A DNA stretch of 64,000 nt from positions 1,865,332 through 1,929,331 of the forward strand of contig JAJEKV010000101.1 in assembly GCA_021234155.1 (NCBI GenBank), in the 5' to 3' direction. The notes below the pieces were generated by a model. It ran no database searches and was not told the origin of the DNA. It saw only the letters and a program-made list of their open reading frames with translations. Position numbers and translations under genes: made by a program. Of the stretch, positions 54,700 to 64,000 are shown piece by piece. This DNA is from Isoetes taiwanensis (Eukaryota; Streptophyta; Lycopodiopsida; Isoetales; Isoetaceae). How positions within the stretch are numbered: the stretch's first letter is position 1; each line of letters opens with the position of its first letter.

Positions 54700-56950
54700 A
54701 TCGCTAAAGCATGTATTGCACCTCGTTTGTAGGGAAGAAGAGACAAAACCTATCGGTAGCTCCTACACCTCCTAAGAAAGCAAGAGGCTCGGAAGATACT
54801 CCAACTGAAGCTCCCACGTAAGAAGGGAAAGCCCAATGAGGACGCAAGATCCTATGGATTGTCAATGGATGATAGCGGATCCATTATCGAAAGGCATACG
54901 AGATCCTCCATGCCCGAGGGAGAAGATGGATGACAAAGTCATGGAGTGGTATGTTGATGTAGGCAAAACAAATGGTAAGGTGGATCTTGTTTTATACCCG
55001 TGAAAGAAAGAGACCGATCTTATGAAGAAACAAGGTATTCTTATCACTTGTGAGGGAGCGGGATGACATATATTGTCAACTCTAGTGGAGGTTGTGAAGA
55101 ACCACAAGAAAGATCCGCCGAGTTACACATGCCGTGGCAGGCCGCTTTCAAAGATGGTCCGATGAAGAAGGACGTGAGTGCCGAGTCATGTTTCAAGTAT
55201 GGATGGCCTCAAAATACCGCCCTCACTCCAGGTTTCTATTAGTGAAGGGGTGTTCCGCAGTGAGGAGAGCTTTATGCAGGACCTTCTCCAAGTTACTACC
55301 GGAGGAGATGAAGCATCAAAATGATATCGTGGGATGTAAGAAGATTGTCGGACTTAGGAAAGGACATCCCCACGCAACAGCAGTTGATGGCATTTTTCGT
55401 AAAAAATGACCAAAAAGAAATTGCAGCTGGAGGCAATGGTAGGCTAGTCAAGTATGCGACAACTACCCACTTGGCCAATCTTTTACACATCCCATCCATG
55501 TTGACCGGCCCGGGTGAGATCACATAAGTCAAGTCTTGTTAGCGGAGGTATGATCCCCGAAGCATGCAAGAGAAATATTGAGGGCGATGGTGAGGAATCC
55601 AAAGCCAAGTTCCTATGCCTACCGACGTTCTTCCTTGGGATAAAAGAAAAAGGATGCTCCACTCCAAAGTGGACAACACTAGAAGAGCTAACGTGGAGAA
55701 CCCTAATGTATGCTTCCTTATTATTGAGGGACAAACATTCTATTGAGGCACAATGATCCCTATCCAACCGGGCTAAGCAAACCGGACAAACAATGTATGC
55801 GCTACATTACAAACCACGGGAGGTGTCGGTTTCTAAGCCCCCATACCCTGCAGAGGACTCCTGGCAGAGATTAGTGCAACATCGAGCGAAATGAAGTCTT
55901 TCTTTATAAAAAGGTTAGTATATTTGGTGGAATAAGTCGGATATATCAAGTAGGAATAACGGTAGTAGACTAGGTCCAGCGTGTGTTGGAGCGTGCCAAT
56001 TGGCGCTGGCGTGAATTCATCTTTGCCAATTCTCGCTGGCGTGTATTCGTCCCGCCAATTGTCGGCATGAATACCGCCATCTTGAATTGCCAATGTCTTT
56101 GCATTTTGATCGGCGGGGCCGAATACACGCCCGGTAGCGAATGCGATGCGTTGCCAATTGCGCTGGCGTGTATTCATCTTTGCCAATTTGCGCTGGCGTG
56201 TGTTCGTCCGCGAATTATCGGCATGATTACCGCATGCTTGGCGCCAACGCATAGCACCCGGATCAAAATGCAATACATTGGCAATTCGGTGGCGGGTATT
56301 CATCGCGACACTCACGGACGAATACACGCCAGCGTGACTGCAGGCATGAGTTCACGCCAAAGGCCGAATTGGCACGGCCGCCTTTGACGTTTTTCCGATT
56401 ATCCCGCTTTGCTTGATCTAAAGCGGTTAATTTTGCATACCCCCCGCCATATTGGTCGACATGCTTTCCTTTACATGTGCAGCCTTTACGCGGAGTAACC
56501 GGCATGCGCCGCCAATGGATAGAATATGGAAGACCCGCGAACAAAAAGGGGAGGAACGAAGTCCGGGAGGAGTTTAAGGCATTGAAAAGACCTTTGGCTC
56601 GCATTATCATCCAAGATAGGGAAACCAAGGGCAAAAACGGGGAAAAAAACGGGGAGGAAGCAGGAGACGCGTGCGAGCGGCTTCGAGGAGGTCCTGTACA
56701 GATGCCTTTTACAAGATCGTCTTCGCTTGGGGCCCAAAGTCCCCAGCGGCGGAACTCCCCATGGATGATATGTTCGTAAAAGCGGCTACCAGGCCCAATG
56801 GGACGAGTGCCTCCTCAAGATACTTCAATATTTGATCTCAAGACTACCGAGATGAGGAAAGTACAGGGCCTTCAAGATGATGAAATCATTTGGTTGTTAA
56901 ATCAATGCATAAACAAAGAAGTTCTGTACAAGAAGGCTTCTTCAGTTAAG
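54700..56950 (+). pseudogene. Unrecognised degraded coding region
   Basis: Protein-like text is scattered over three plus frames. It includes SVAPTPPKKARGSEDTPTEA near 54755, WQAAFKDGPMKKDVSAESCF near 55140, TQQQLMAFFVKNDQKEIAAG near 55375, HLANLLHIPSMLTGPGEI near 55470, MIPEACKRNIEGDGEESKAK near 55550 and QGLQDDEIIWLLNQCINKEV near 56865. Frame changes are frequent. I recognise no family, and the order suggests one long gene, perhaps of a mobile element, interrupted by the GC-rich repeat at 56 kb. It resumes after the hAT-like insertion. Confidence 0.3.
55980..56370. repeat. Tandem repeat built on GCCAATT...CGCTGGCGTGTATTC
   Basis: CGCTGGCGTG.ATTC followed by CATCTTTGCCAATT or CGTCC.CC..AATT recurs at about 56000, 56032, 56161 and 56192 in plus orientation, then as GAATACACGCCAGCG near 56320 inverted. 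A half-unit of about 33 bases and a larger unit of about 160-170 bases are visible. Confidence 0.7.
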
Positions 56951-56959
56951 GACAAAATG

Positions 56960-58410
56960 CATAGTTACGGAAAAGAAAACGAAAATAAAACGGCGAGTCA
57001 TTTTTTGAAAACGGAAAACGAAAACGAAAACGGAAAACGGCAATAAAACGGCATAATACTCAAAAGATACAGAATAAGACCATTTTAATACAAAATGCTA
57101 TTATTTTACTCAAAAACAACACATAACTATATTAAATAACACTGATTAAATAACACATAACCATATCATCAGGGTTTAGGCCCTGATGATCTTGGTGGTC
57201 TTCTTTTTCTGGTGGACATGATTCCTGCGCAAGAACAAATCTGAATTATGGGATAAAAATAAATGAATAATGATAACAAAGTAATAGATGGTAACAAAGT
57301 AATGATAACAAAGTAATGCTCATCATGCAAGCAGGATATATGAACTGCAATGCAATCTTTCACATCTACAATTGGAGAACTTTAATCTTCAATCTAGCAG
57401 TAACTAGACTCAATGAAATAACCAGGCTGAAGGAATTACACTACAGTATTACATATGAAAAATAAGGCTATGTCAGACCTGGGATTCGATTCAACAAACC
57501 AGCATACTTTGGATCCTTTGCTCAGAAAGGATTTGGATTGCAACACTATACTAGTTTATTCTTTCTTTTACAGTTTATAATAGAATGGTAAGTCGGATTT
57601 GGAGGCTCAGGCATCATACTTAGGTGTTCTTTTTATTCTAGATTTGATTTTTCTTTTGCTCTCAATCATTCTCAGACAGGTTCAGACAAAGAACAGATAA
57701 TGTTTGCATTCATTTTCGATTTGGGATAGATGAATGAACTGCAATGCAATCTTTTCTGGATTCAAAGATTTACATTTTACATTTACAAGCCAGAAAGCAG
57801 AAGCTTTCGATCAAAGCGAGCTTTCGAGGAGGTTCGATTGAGCCAGAGCAAAGCTTTCAGAAGACTTCGATGCTGAATGCTGAATCATGAATACAAAAAG
57901 CCATGGACAAAAAAGCGAACAAACAAAAGCCATGTTGAACGTCGATCATGAATACAAAATCCAGGTCGAAATCCATCATAAATCAAGTTGAAATGCATCG
58001 ACAGTCGAAATGGATAAACAAGTCAAAATAAACAGTGTTGCATCTTTAAACTCAAGAAACACAGGCATGCCGTCAAGGCCATGCCGTTGCCCCAAAAACA
58101 AAATGTAAACTTACCTTTTATGGATTTTCTAAATCGAGGACAAAGCGATTTTTGGCGCGGGGAAAAGAATCCGATCGATTTTCTTTGGGGTTTAGTGGTT
58201 TATTAGGTGCTGCCACAAAGAACGAGAGGGTTTATGATGGTGATACTAGAAAAACGGCCCGTTTTTGAGCTTCGATGTAAAAAACGGAATAAACGGCCGT
58301 TTTAGTAACACGCTTTTTATTTGTGCCGCTTTTACGTTTGCCAGCGAAGCAAGTCCAAAATCCGTTTTTTTTTTTAAACGGCTAAAAGCGGCTGATTTTT
58401 CATAACTATG
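56960..58410. mobile_element. hAT-like non-autonomous DNA transposon
   Basis: The element starts CATAGTTA and ends TAACTATG, perfect inverted 8-mers, and is bracketed by an 8-base direct duplication ACAAAATG (56952-56959 and 58411-58418). An 8-base duplication and CA...TG ends fit the hAT superfamily. The subterminal DNA on both sides is rich in AAAACGG/CCGTTTT motifs (56980-57050 and 58250-58395), as expected for transposase-binding repeats. The interior has no transposase; it is AT-rich with short repeats such as GGTAACAAAGTAATGATAACA. It interrupts a coding trace that runs SSVKDKM before it and SFIDCC after it. Confidence 0.8.
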
Positions 58411-58419
58411 ACAAAATGT

Positions 58420-59705
58420 CCTTCATTGATTGTTGCACTCATAAAGAACATGCAAGTTATGAAGGTAGCGGTTGGTGAAGAACCCGAAGCTATCACGGTG
58501 ATGTAACATTGTGCGAAGTCGGCCTGCTAGACAAGTATGGCGTGTCTGCTGATGACATCAAGAAATACGTCTTTTGGTCGAAGGAATTTCTGCAAAACAG
58601 GAAATCAAAGAACTAACAGCACACCTCAAAGCTATCTGATAAGGTGATGGCTGAGCTGAGAAGAAAGGTTGCCGTCCCAAAAGATGTTGGTGGTGACTCC
58701 CCGCACTCCAATACCTGGTCTCTCTTTGGCTATAAAGGTCTCCTACCCGATACAACAATAGGCCCTCGTAATATTTCTCTGTTTGTATTGGATAGCAGGA
58801 CTGCAAAAGGAGAGAAGGGGATGACTCAACAGAGTCAAGAGTTTTTAGTAGTCGCATAGGCTTAACAACTCGGAAGCTCTTTACTATTGTCATCATATAC
58901 CCCCGGGAGAGCCTCATATGCATGCTTTGGTGGCTTCATACGACTTGGAATGCCTAAAGGTCGTTAGGGGAAGGCTCTCTTCTCTTTGAGACAAAGGGTC
59001 TTGATTTGAGGATGCGATATAAAAGCGCTTTGTATAATCTTCATAATGATATCCCTTGTGCGGATAGCGACTATGAGGTGGCTAAGAGCAAAGGGACATC
59101 GGATAAAGGTGCATGGCGGTGTTTTTTCTTTTGGATGAACCCAACTTGAAAACGTCTTCTACAAAGTAGATGATGAGGATGAAGCAAATGAATGCGAGGA
59201 ATTTGATGTTCCTAACCTCTACCAGGAAAGACATCACTCACGGAATTCTTGACAAAGAAAAGGGACCCTTGAATAAACATGGGTTTGCAATCAATCGGCA
59301 AGCTATCTTGTTGAGGCATTTGCACCACTTGATACCACTTGCGTGTGAATTGCATGTTGGAGGGTATATTGGTAGAGAGGCCACGAAGACATCAAGAAGA
59401 TGTTTAAGTTTAGACAAGCGATGACCGATCTAGGGATTTCCTTGAAGTGTTTTTTGAAAAGGTACTAGCCACGGCTGATTGGGGTCCTGTCAAAGATAAA
59501 AACCCGTTGGCTTTGGTACCTTACAAAGGGCCGACGCAGAATACTAGTTCACAAAAGCCTCCGAGTGCAACTCCAGAATGTTCAAAAAGCAATGCAACCC
59601 CAGGAGAAGGCGAAATGCTAGAGCGGGAAGCGATGAGACCATGGAGAAAAATTTGGAGTCCATGCTTCATAACATTCCAACTGGTAATATCCGGCTTGGG
59701 GTAAC
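58420..59705 (+). pseudogene. Unrecognised coding traces after the hAT-like element
   Basis: Plus-strand fragments in changing frames include CEVGLLDKYGVSADDIKKYV near 58515, DKVMAELRRKVAVPKDVGGD near 58640 then SLFGYKGLLPDTTIGPRNIS, SDKGAWRCFFFLDEPNLK near 59100, GPLNKHGFAINRQAILLRHL near 59265 and DKNPLALVPYKGPTQNTSSQ near 59500. They look like parts of a real protein or proteins but match nothing I know. They may continue the region at 54.7-56.95 kb. Confidence 0.3.
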
Positions 59706-60010
59706 ACTGCTAGCGGTAGTTCACGATACCAGCCCGGGATGATCTTGCAAGCTTCGGATGCAACCACCGAGGTTAGGAATCAAACCCCGTGGTAGCTTTC
59801 ATAGAAGAGCGCGTGTCCAGAACTTAGCGGTGGCGTTCATGCCGGCTTGATAGCATCCAGGAGTGAAGTAGATGCTACGAACTGCTGGGGATACGGGCGA
59901 CGATGAAGGGTAATTCACGCCAGGCGCGATATGTAGCTTATTTATGAAGGATAAAAGCGCGCTTGGCATTATATTGCGAACACTTTTGCATGGCTAACTC
60001 TTTGTTTTCC

Positions 60011-60505
60011 ATGGTTGGGGCTCCACCTGCTTGTGACAAAATCATTGTCTTCGATCTGAATGGTGTCTGTGTAAAAGCGTTTCCTAAGAAGCTTATTAAC
60101 ATAGATGACTTGAGCAAGTCCCTCTAGAATCGAATACTAAGTGGATCTATCCTCGTCCACACTTAGAAGATATGATGAATGAGGCATTCAGATTGTTTGA
60201 GTTGCCATCGGTCCTCAATGGAATCGAGAAATGTTGATGAAGTACTTAGGGTGTTACCGGGCATGAATCGAGACTTTGTGACGATTTGGGACCAAAGTAA
60301 GTGTATAAAGTTTCCACATCCAAAGAGATCCGGATGGCAAACCGGTCTTAAAGTGAAACATCTTGGTACTATGATGGATCAACTTGGCATTCAAAAGAAA
60401 GAGGACATCATAATAGTAGATGGTGATGCTCTTAAGTGCTTTTATAATCAAGGTCGGGGCTCTAAATTTACCAACTTATACTCCACAAGATTACTCAGCG
60501 GATGA
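60011..60505 (+). pseudogene. FCP1/NIF-like phosphatase domain fragment
   Basis: An ATG at 60011 begins MVGAPPACDKIIVFDLNGVC. A shifted frame follows with WIYPRPHLEDMMNEAFRLFE, then back in frame ESRNVDEVLRVL, FVTIWDQSKCIKF and KVKHLGTMMDQLGIQKKEDI then IIVDGDALKCFYNQ. This order (FDLNG, RPHLE/F, SRNVD, WDQ.C, VD(D/G)) is that of plant FCP1-like (HAD superfamily) phosphatase domains, which act on nuclear phosphoproteins. The second Asp of the DxDx motif is Asn, as in several plant members, and the VDD motif reads VDG. At least two frame slips disable it. Whether it belongs to the coding traces upstream is unclear. Confidence 0.65.
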
Positions 60506-60679
60506 GTTTCTAGTACTATTCATGTCCATCATGAGTGGCTTGGCTACGGTAAAAGCGTATCGGATGTTGTGAAAGCATCGAGAACTAGATGGGACTAAGG
60601 AGATGGATCCCTATCACGGAGAGTTATTTGACAAAGAAAGGACTAGTCTCCATGATGTAATCTTCATATCAAGTGAATA

Positions 60680-61360
60680 CAATGTAAAAAGTGTTCTGTG
60701 TATATTGATGTGTTGTTATCTACAAATGCTATTGAAACACCACATTCTTCTTACTAAAACAAGAAAATGTTAAACCACCCACTACTACAATGCAAAAATT
60801 TGCAACAATGCAAACAACATGTCACACAACAAAACACTATATTGAGAAAAGGGTATGCAAAAGTGGCGTGCTTTTGGAACAGACATAAATCCAATTTAAA
60901 TGAATGATGGTTTTCTTACTATTTTTTATTTAAACATGTAATGTAGATCAGCTTTTTCACTGATTCTGCGTTTGTAGCAATGGCTAAATATCTGCTTTGA
61001 CATGGCGAACAACTTCTGCTCCTGCAAACACTTCATCTGCTACAGGTAAAAGGTTATAGCTTATGTCTGCTCTTGCAGTTTCAAGCATTTTCTTAACATG
61101 ATTCAAGGATCCAGAATGGTTGGCCCAAACATTTTGATCATTCATTATTTTTTAAAGTTTTGTTGCATGTTTTATTTTATGTATCCTTGTTTTTTGCAGT
61201 ATCAAATGCAGTATTTGGAGCATTCAAAGCAGCTGCTGCATATTTCTGGAAATAAATTTATCATTCTTTAAGAGTTTTTGGAAATGGTTGGGGTTCAAAT
61301 CCCCTTGCTCCCTAATTTTTGTAGAAGCCACTACAGTCCATAAGAAACCATTTGCAATTA
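60680..61360. other. AT-rich intergenic DNA
   Basis: No gene is recognised. The text contains runs such as CAACAATGCAAACAACATG, and nothing matching a known repeat elsewhere in the window. Confidence 0.4.
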
Positions 61361-61389
61361 GTCTACTAAATTTGGAATGCTTCAAAGAA

Positions 61390-61640
61390 CATAGCGTTAC
61401 TGGTTATCTTTATTGGTTTATAAATGAGTTAATGCGTCACGGGTTTTCATTATTGGTTTATAAATGACATTACTGGTTATCATTATTGTTTTAGTGGTTA
61501 ATCATTATTAGTTTTAGTTATCATTATTGGTTAATCAGATATTAATTTTCGTTATCATTATTGGTTCATAAATCATGTTAATGGTTATCATTATTGGTTT
61601 TTCTAGTTATCAATATTAGTTTATTATTGGTTTATATGAC
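61390..61640. repeat. Degenerate repeat of GGTTATCATTATTGGTTTATAA
   Basis: TTATTGGTTTATAAATGA, ACTGGTTATCATTATTG and close variants recur about every 30-40 bases, 6-7 times. AT-rich, just upstream of the LTR. Confidence 0.75.
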
Positions 61641-61789
61641 CATTGGCCATAACAAAACCATGCATATTTGGACCAAACAAATACACCTAAGATCGATAGT
61701 AATTTCTAATACATTGCAAACCACGTGCATTTACCATGGCATGACTAGTGCATTTACCATGACATTTAGTCATGTCGGTTTACCACAAT

Positions 61790-63386
61790 TGTGACGGTCC
61801 AGGGGAATATACGCCATAAATACGTATATTCCTGGATCCGTCACTATACAAGTCTAGCTTCATAGCCTTGTATACCATAGATTGTGGCTTAGCCAACCAT
61901 AGGTTTAGACCATTATCCACGTGGCCTTAACCTATTGGGCACCCGCCACATAGGACTCACCCGATTGGTGCCACGTGGCATCCTAGGTGGACCTAACTTA
62001 TATAGGCCTAAACCCTAACCCTAGGCCTCTTTCCGACCCTAGCACCCGAGAGACTCACCTACTGCGTTGAAATCGGGTTTGAACATCGTTTTGTTGTGGC
62101 ATGAGGCTGTGCGGTGGCCCGATAGTGTAGACTTCGTTCTTGGGTAGGAGCAGCATCTTGTGAGTCGAAGACCATGGAGGCACACCGGATCTGGAGGGAG
62201 AGCATCGGGAAGCGGTACATAGGGTAGTAGTTGTGATAGCTCATCTGGAATTAGCATTCCAGATGTGCTAGTATCTTGTATCTAGAGTAGAGCCATCCTA
62301 GAACCCATATTCAACATCTTGAACCCTAATCAAGGAACCCTAACTATTAGTTAGATTTGTATGATTAGGTTAAGATGTTCTTCTTATGATTGTTCTCATG
62401 ATGTGATGATTGTGGATGTTGGTTGATCATGTTTGCTCCTCTTGTATTGGGAAGGGGGGTAGAGACCTAGGGCCATATGTAGTATGCTCCTAGAGTAGAC
62501 CCCTTAGTTCCTATTAGTTGCGGCCTGTGCATAGGAGCCCACCAGGCTATCGAGGCTATGATGTGACTCAGCACCACATAGCGGGCTAGAGGGAATGTGG
62601 AGGGAGGATCACGCTTAAAGTGGGGGCCGGGGGGATCCCATAGTGGGCTAGGCTTATGGTGGGTCACGTGTGGGGCGAGCATGGGTCAGGAACACCTCTG
62701 GGGCAATGGTGTTGCCCCGCCTCTCGAGGCTGCAAGTGTTGGCTTGGCTCGTTTTGGGGGATTCAATCGGGTGCGAATCGTGTGTCGCATGCGATTCTCT
62801 AGCCGCCCGGCACCTCTAGACCACAGGAAGGGGAGATGCAACCCTTCTGCCTCATCGGACGGGGAGATGCAACTTTGGAGTAGTCCCGATGGGTGATGCC
62901 ATGGGATTGCGTATCCCAGGAAGGCTAGAGTCATGCGAGCTGATTTAGCCCATCTGCAAAGTATGCGGGAGGGGCGGATGGAGTGGTCAACCCTAGCCAT
63001 TGTTCTATGCCAGCCCTCGCCATTGCCATGACTCGGTCTGCTCTATCTCGAGGCCCTAGCCGGTCATTCATCCTCATTATGAGTCCGAGCGGGTAGGAGC
63101 TCTCATGTTTTATGGTTAAGTGATTATCATCTTTGCACTAGTATATGTGTGATGCACTACCCTTGAGGTAGTATTTGTATATGTTTTTATGCTAGTTCGG
63201 CGTGTTATCGCTTCCCATTTATAGGAGCCCATAGGGGAAGGCGCAAAGACACCGCCGTGTTCCCTCCCGCACTAAGGGTCACCTCGAGAGTGCGGGGGTA
63301 GGCGAAGGGCCCGATGCGGTTGTTGGCGGATGGGGGATTTCTGCTTAGAGTGTGCGGTGGGCCGTATGTTTAGCGGGGGCGTCACA
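61790..63386 (+). mobile_element. 5' long terminal repeat of a retrotransposon
   Basis: The 1597-base LTR begins TGTGACG and ends CGTCACA, a perfect 7-bp terminal inversion with the usual TG...CA ends, and is followed after one base by a tRNA-Met primer-binding site. The first 54 bases form an imperfect hairpin (GTGACGG-TCCAGGGGAATATACG against CGTATATTCCTGGA-TCCGTCAC). A TATA-like CTTATATA lies near 61997, next to AAACCCTAACCCTAGG. A diverged fragment of the same LTR is at 28.08-29.24 kb. The partner 3' LTR would lie outside the window. The superfamily cannot be fixed without pol. Confidence 0.85.
61791..61844. repeat. Hairpin at the LTR 5' end
   Basis: The two halves pair over about 22 bases with one or two bulges around a CCATAAATA loop. 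It lies at the very start of U3. Confidence 0.75.
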
Positions 63387-63387
63387 A

Positions 63388-63398
63388 TGGTATCGAGC
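63388..63398 (+). other. Primer-binding site for initiator tRNA-Met
   Basis: TGGTATCGAGC, one base after the LTR end, is the variant of TGGTATCAGAGC used by most plant LTR retrotransposons to prime minus-strand DNA synthesis with the 3' end of tRNA-iMet. Confidence 0.85.
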
Positions 63399-63960
63399 AA
63401 TGTTCTTGATTGACCAAGAACTAGCACCTGACCATAACCATGAAGTAGTCTAACAGGCCTATAGGGGTGTGAAATAAACATTTCCACCATTGAACGCGAA
63501 AATGGGGAAAAATTTTTTCTCTCCTAGGTAGTGGGTCAGGACTTAGGTTAAGTGTTAGACGAAGGTTTGAGTGAGTCAAACTCATCTTCTAGTAAATTTG
63601 GAGTGAGAATTGTGCATCTGCATCAAATTTCACCTAAAATGGGTCGAAGAATCATGCCAATCGGAGACCCAGGTGAAAAATGGCGCAAATTCATAATTAG
63701 CACTTCGAACCATTAGAAAAATTCGAAAATTTAAGTATAATATCAATTAATATAATTTAATATATACATTAATAATTAAATAATTACTAAATATGGTGTA
63801 ATTAATAAGGGGGGCTAATAAATAGGGGTAATTATGGTAGGAGAATATTCCCAGGGACCCTCCTTTTTAAATAACTGACACCTCATTCTCTCTCTCCAAC
63901 CCTTCACCTTGACCTCTCTCTTGCTCAGCCTTTCGTCACCCATTTTCTGAACCATAAGAT
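63399..63960 (+). other. Retrotransposon leader
   Basis: The untranslated leader between the primer-binding site and the first coding ATG. An AT-rich part (63720-63800) is followed by a pyrimidine-rich part (63880-63950). Packaging signals would be expected here, but none can be read by eye. Confidence 0.55.
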
Positions 63961-64000
63961 ATGGCTCGCACCAAACAAACCTACAGGAAGCCAGGACAGC
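63961..64000 (+). CDS. Start of the element's first ORF (gag), H3-tail-like N-terminus
   Basis: The ATG at 63961 has a G at +4 and lies 563 bases after the primer-binding site, where gag is expected. The 13 visible codons read MARTKQTYRKPGQ. Without the Met this matches histone H3 residues 1-9 (ARTKQTARK) except Tyr for Ala at position 7, then diverges (PGQ instead of STGG). It is not a histone gene: the divergence and the retrotransposon context exclude that. Gag proteins form the particle that packages element RNA. The rest of the protein lies outside the window, so neither gag identity nor the extent of mimicry can be confirmed here. Confidence 0.6.
   Translation, partial: MARTKQTYRKPGQ

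Noticed and set aside
63961-64000. A genuine histone H3 gene at the right edge
   Set aside because: H3 is almost invariant. Tyr at position 7 and PGQ from position 10 do not occur, and the ATG lies at the gag position after an LTR and primer-binding site.

Overview
The window is plant nuclear DNA: AT-rich, with very few intact genes and many transposons, tandem repeats and broken host genes. The only complete protein gene is an intron-less phenylalanine ammonia-lyase (PAL) on the minus strand at 9.1-11.2 kb. Angiosperm PAL genes usually carry one conserved intron, whereas intron-less PAL is typical of gymnosperms and some non-seed plants. Together with the protein's pine-like segments and the heavy repeat load, this suggests a gymnosperm (conifer or cycad grade). 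That assignment is an inference.

Layout. 0-0.8 kb: 3' end of a Ty3/gypsy pol gene with an in-frame stop. 0.83-4.1 kb: decayed CACTA-like DNA transposon, with GACGT-rich subterminal DNA and a multi-exon minus-strand gene. 4.3-6.2 kb: glycosyltransferase fragment and an unrecognised two-exon ORF whose intron holds nested palindromes. 7.3-8.2 kb: PPR pseudogene. 8.86-11.4 kb: PAL, its promoter, and a double-hairpin element abutting its stop codon. 13.1-14.1 kb: ankyrin pseudogene. 18-20 kb: fragments of a MAEA/GID-type CTLH gene and an NRAMP metal transporter. 21.5-22.0 kb: second PPR pseudogene. 22.4-30.7 kb: mosaic of a repeated unknown gene, a large inverted repeat, a 5'-truncated LINE and an LTR fragment. 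34.9-36.6 and 49.6-50.5 kb: two halves, same strand and order, of a gene resembling plant DUF7869 transposon proteins. 36.6-49.6 kb lies between them and holds tRNA-derived SINE-like arrays, 19-bp minisatellites and two families of about 0.8-kb tandem repeats. 54-60.5 kb: degraded coding traces, including an FCP1-like phosphatase fragment, interrupted by a hAT-like element with an 8-bp target duplication. 61.79 kb to the end: the 5' LTR, primer-binding site and first gag codons of a retrotransposon that continues beyond the window.

The most striking observation is in the last 40 bases. The retrotransposon's first reading frame begins MARTKQTYRKPGQ, which matches the histone H3 tail (ARTKQTARK) at eight of nine positions after the Met. 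This is a candidate histone mimic. The next most interesting items are the mobile double-hairpin element beside PAL, the Val at the usual Phe selectivity position of PAL, and the satellite-filled gap inside the DUF7869-like gene. Between about 33 and 63 kb, repeat copies differ by many 1-3 base indels, often near CTG/CTGG; some frame breaks there may be sequencing errors rather than real decay.
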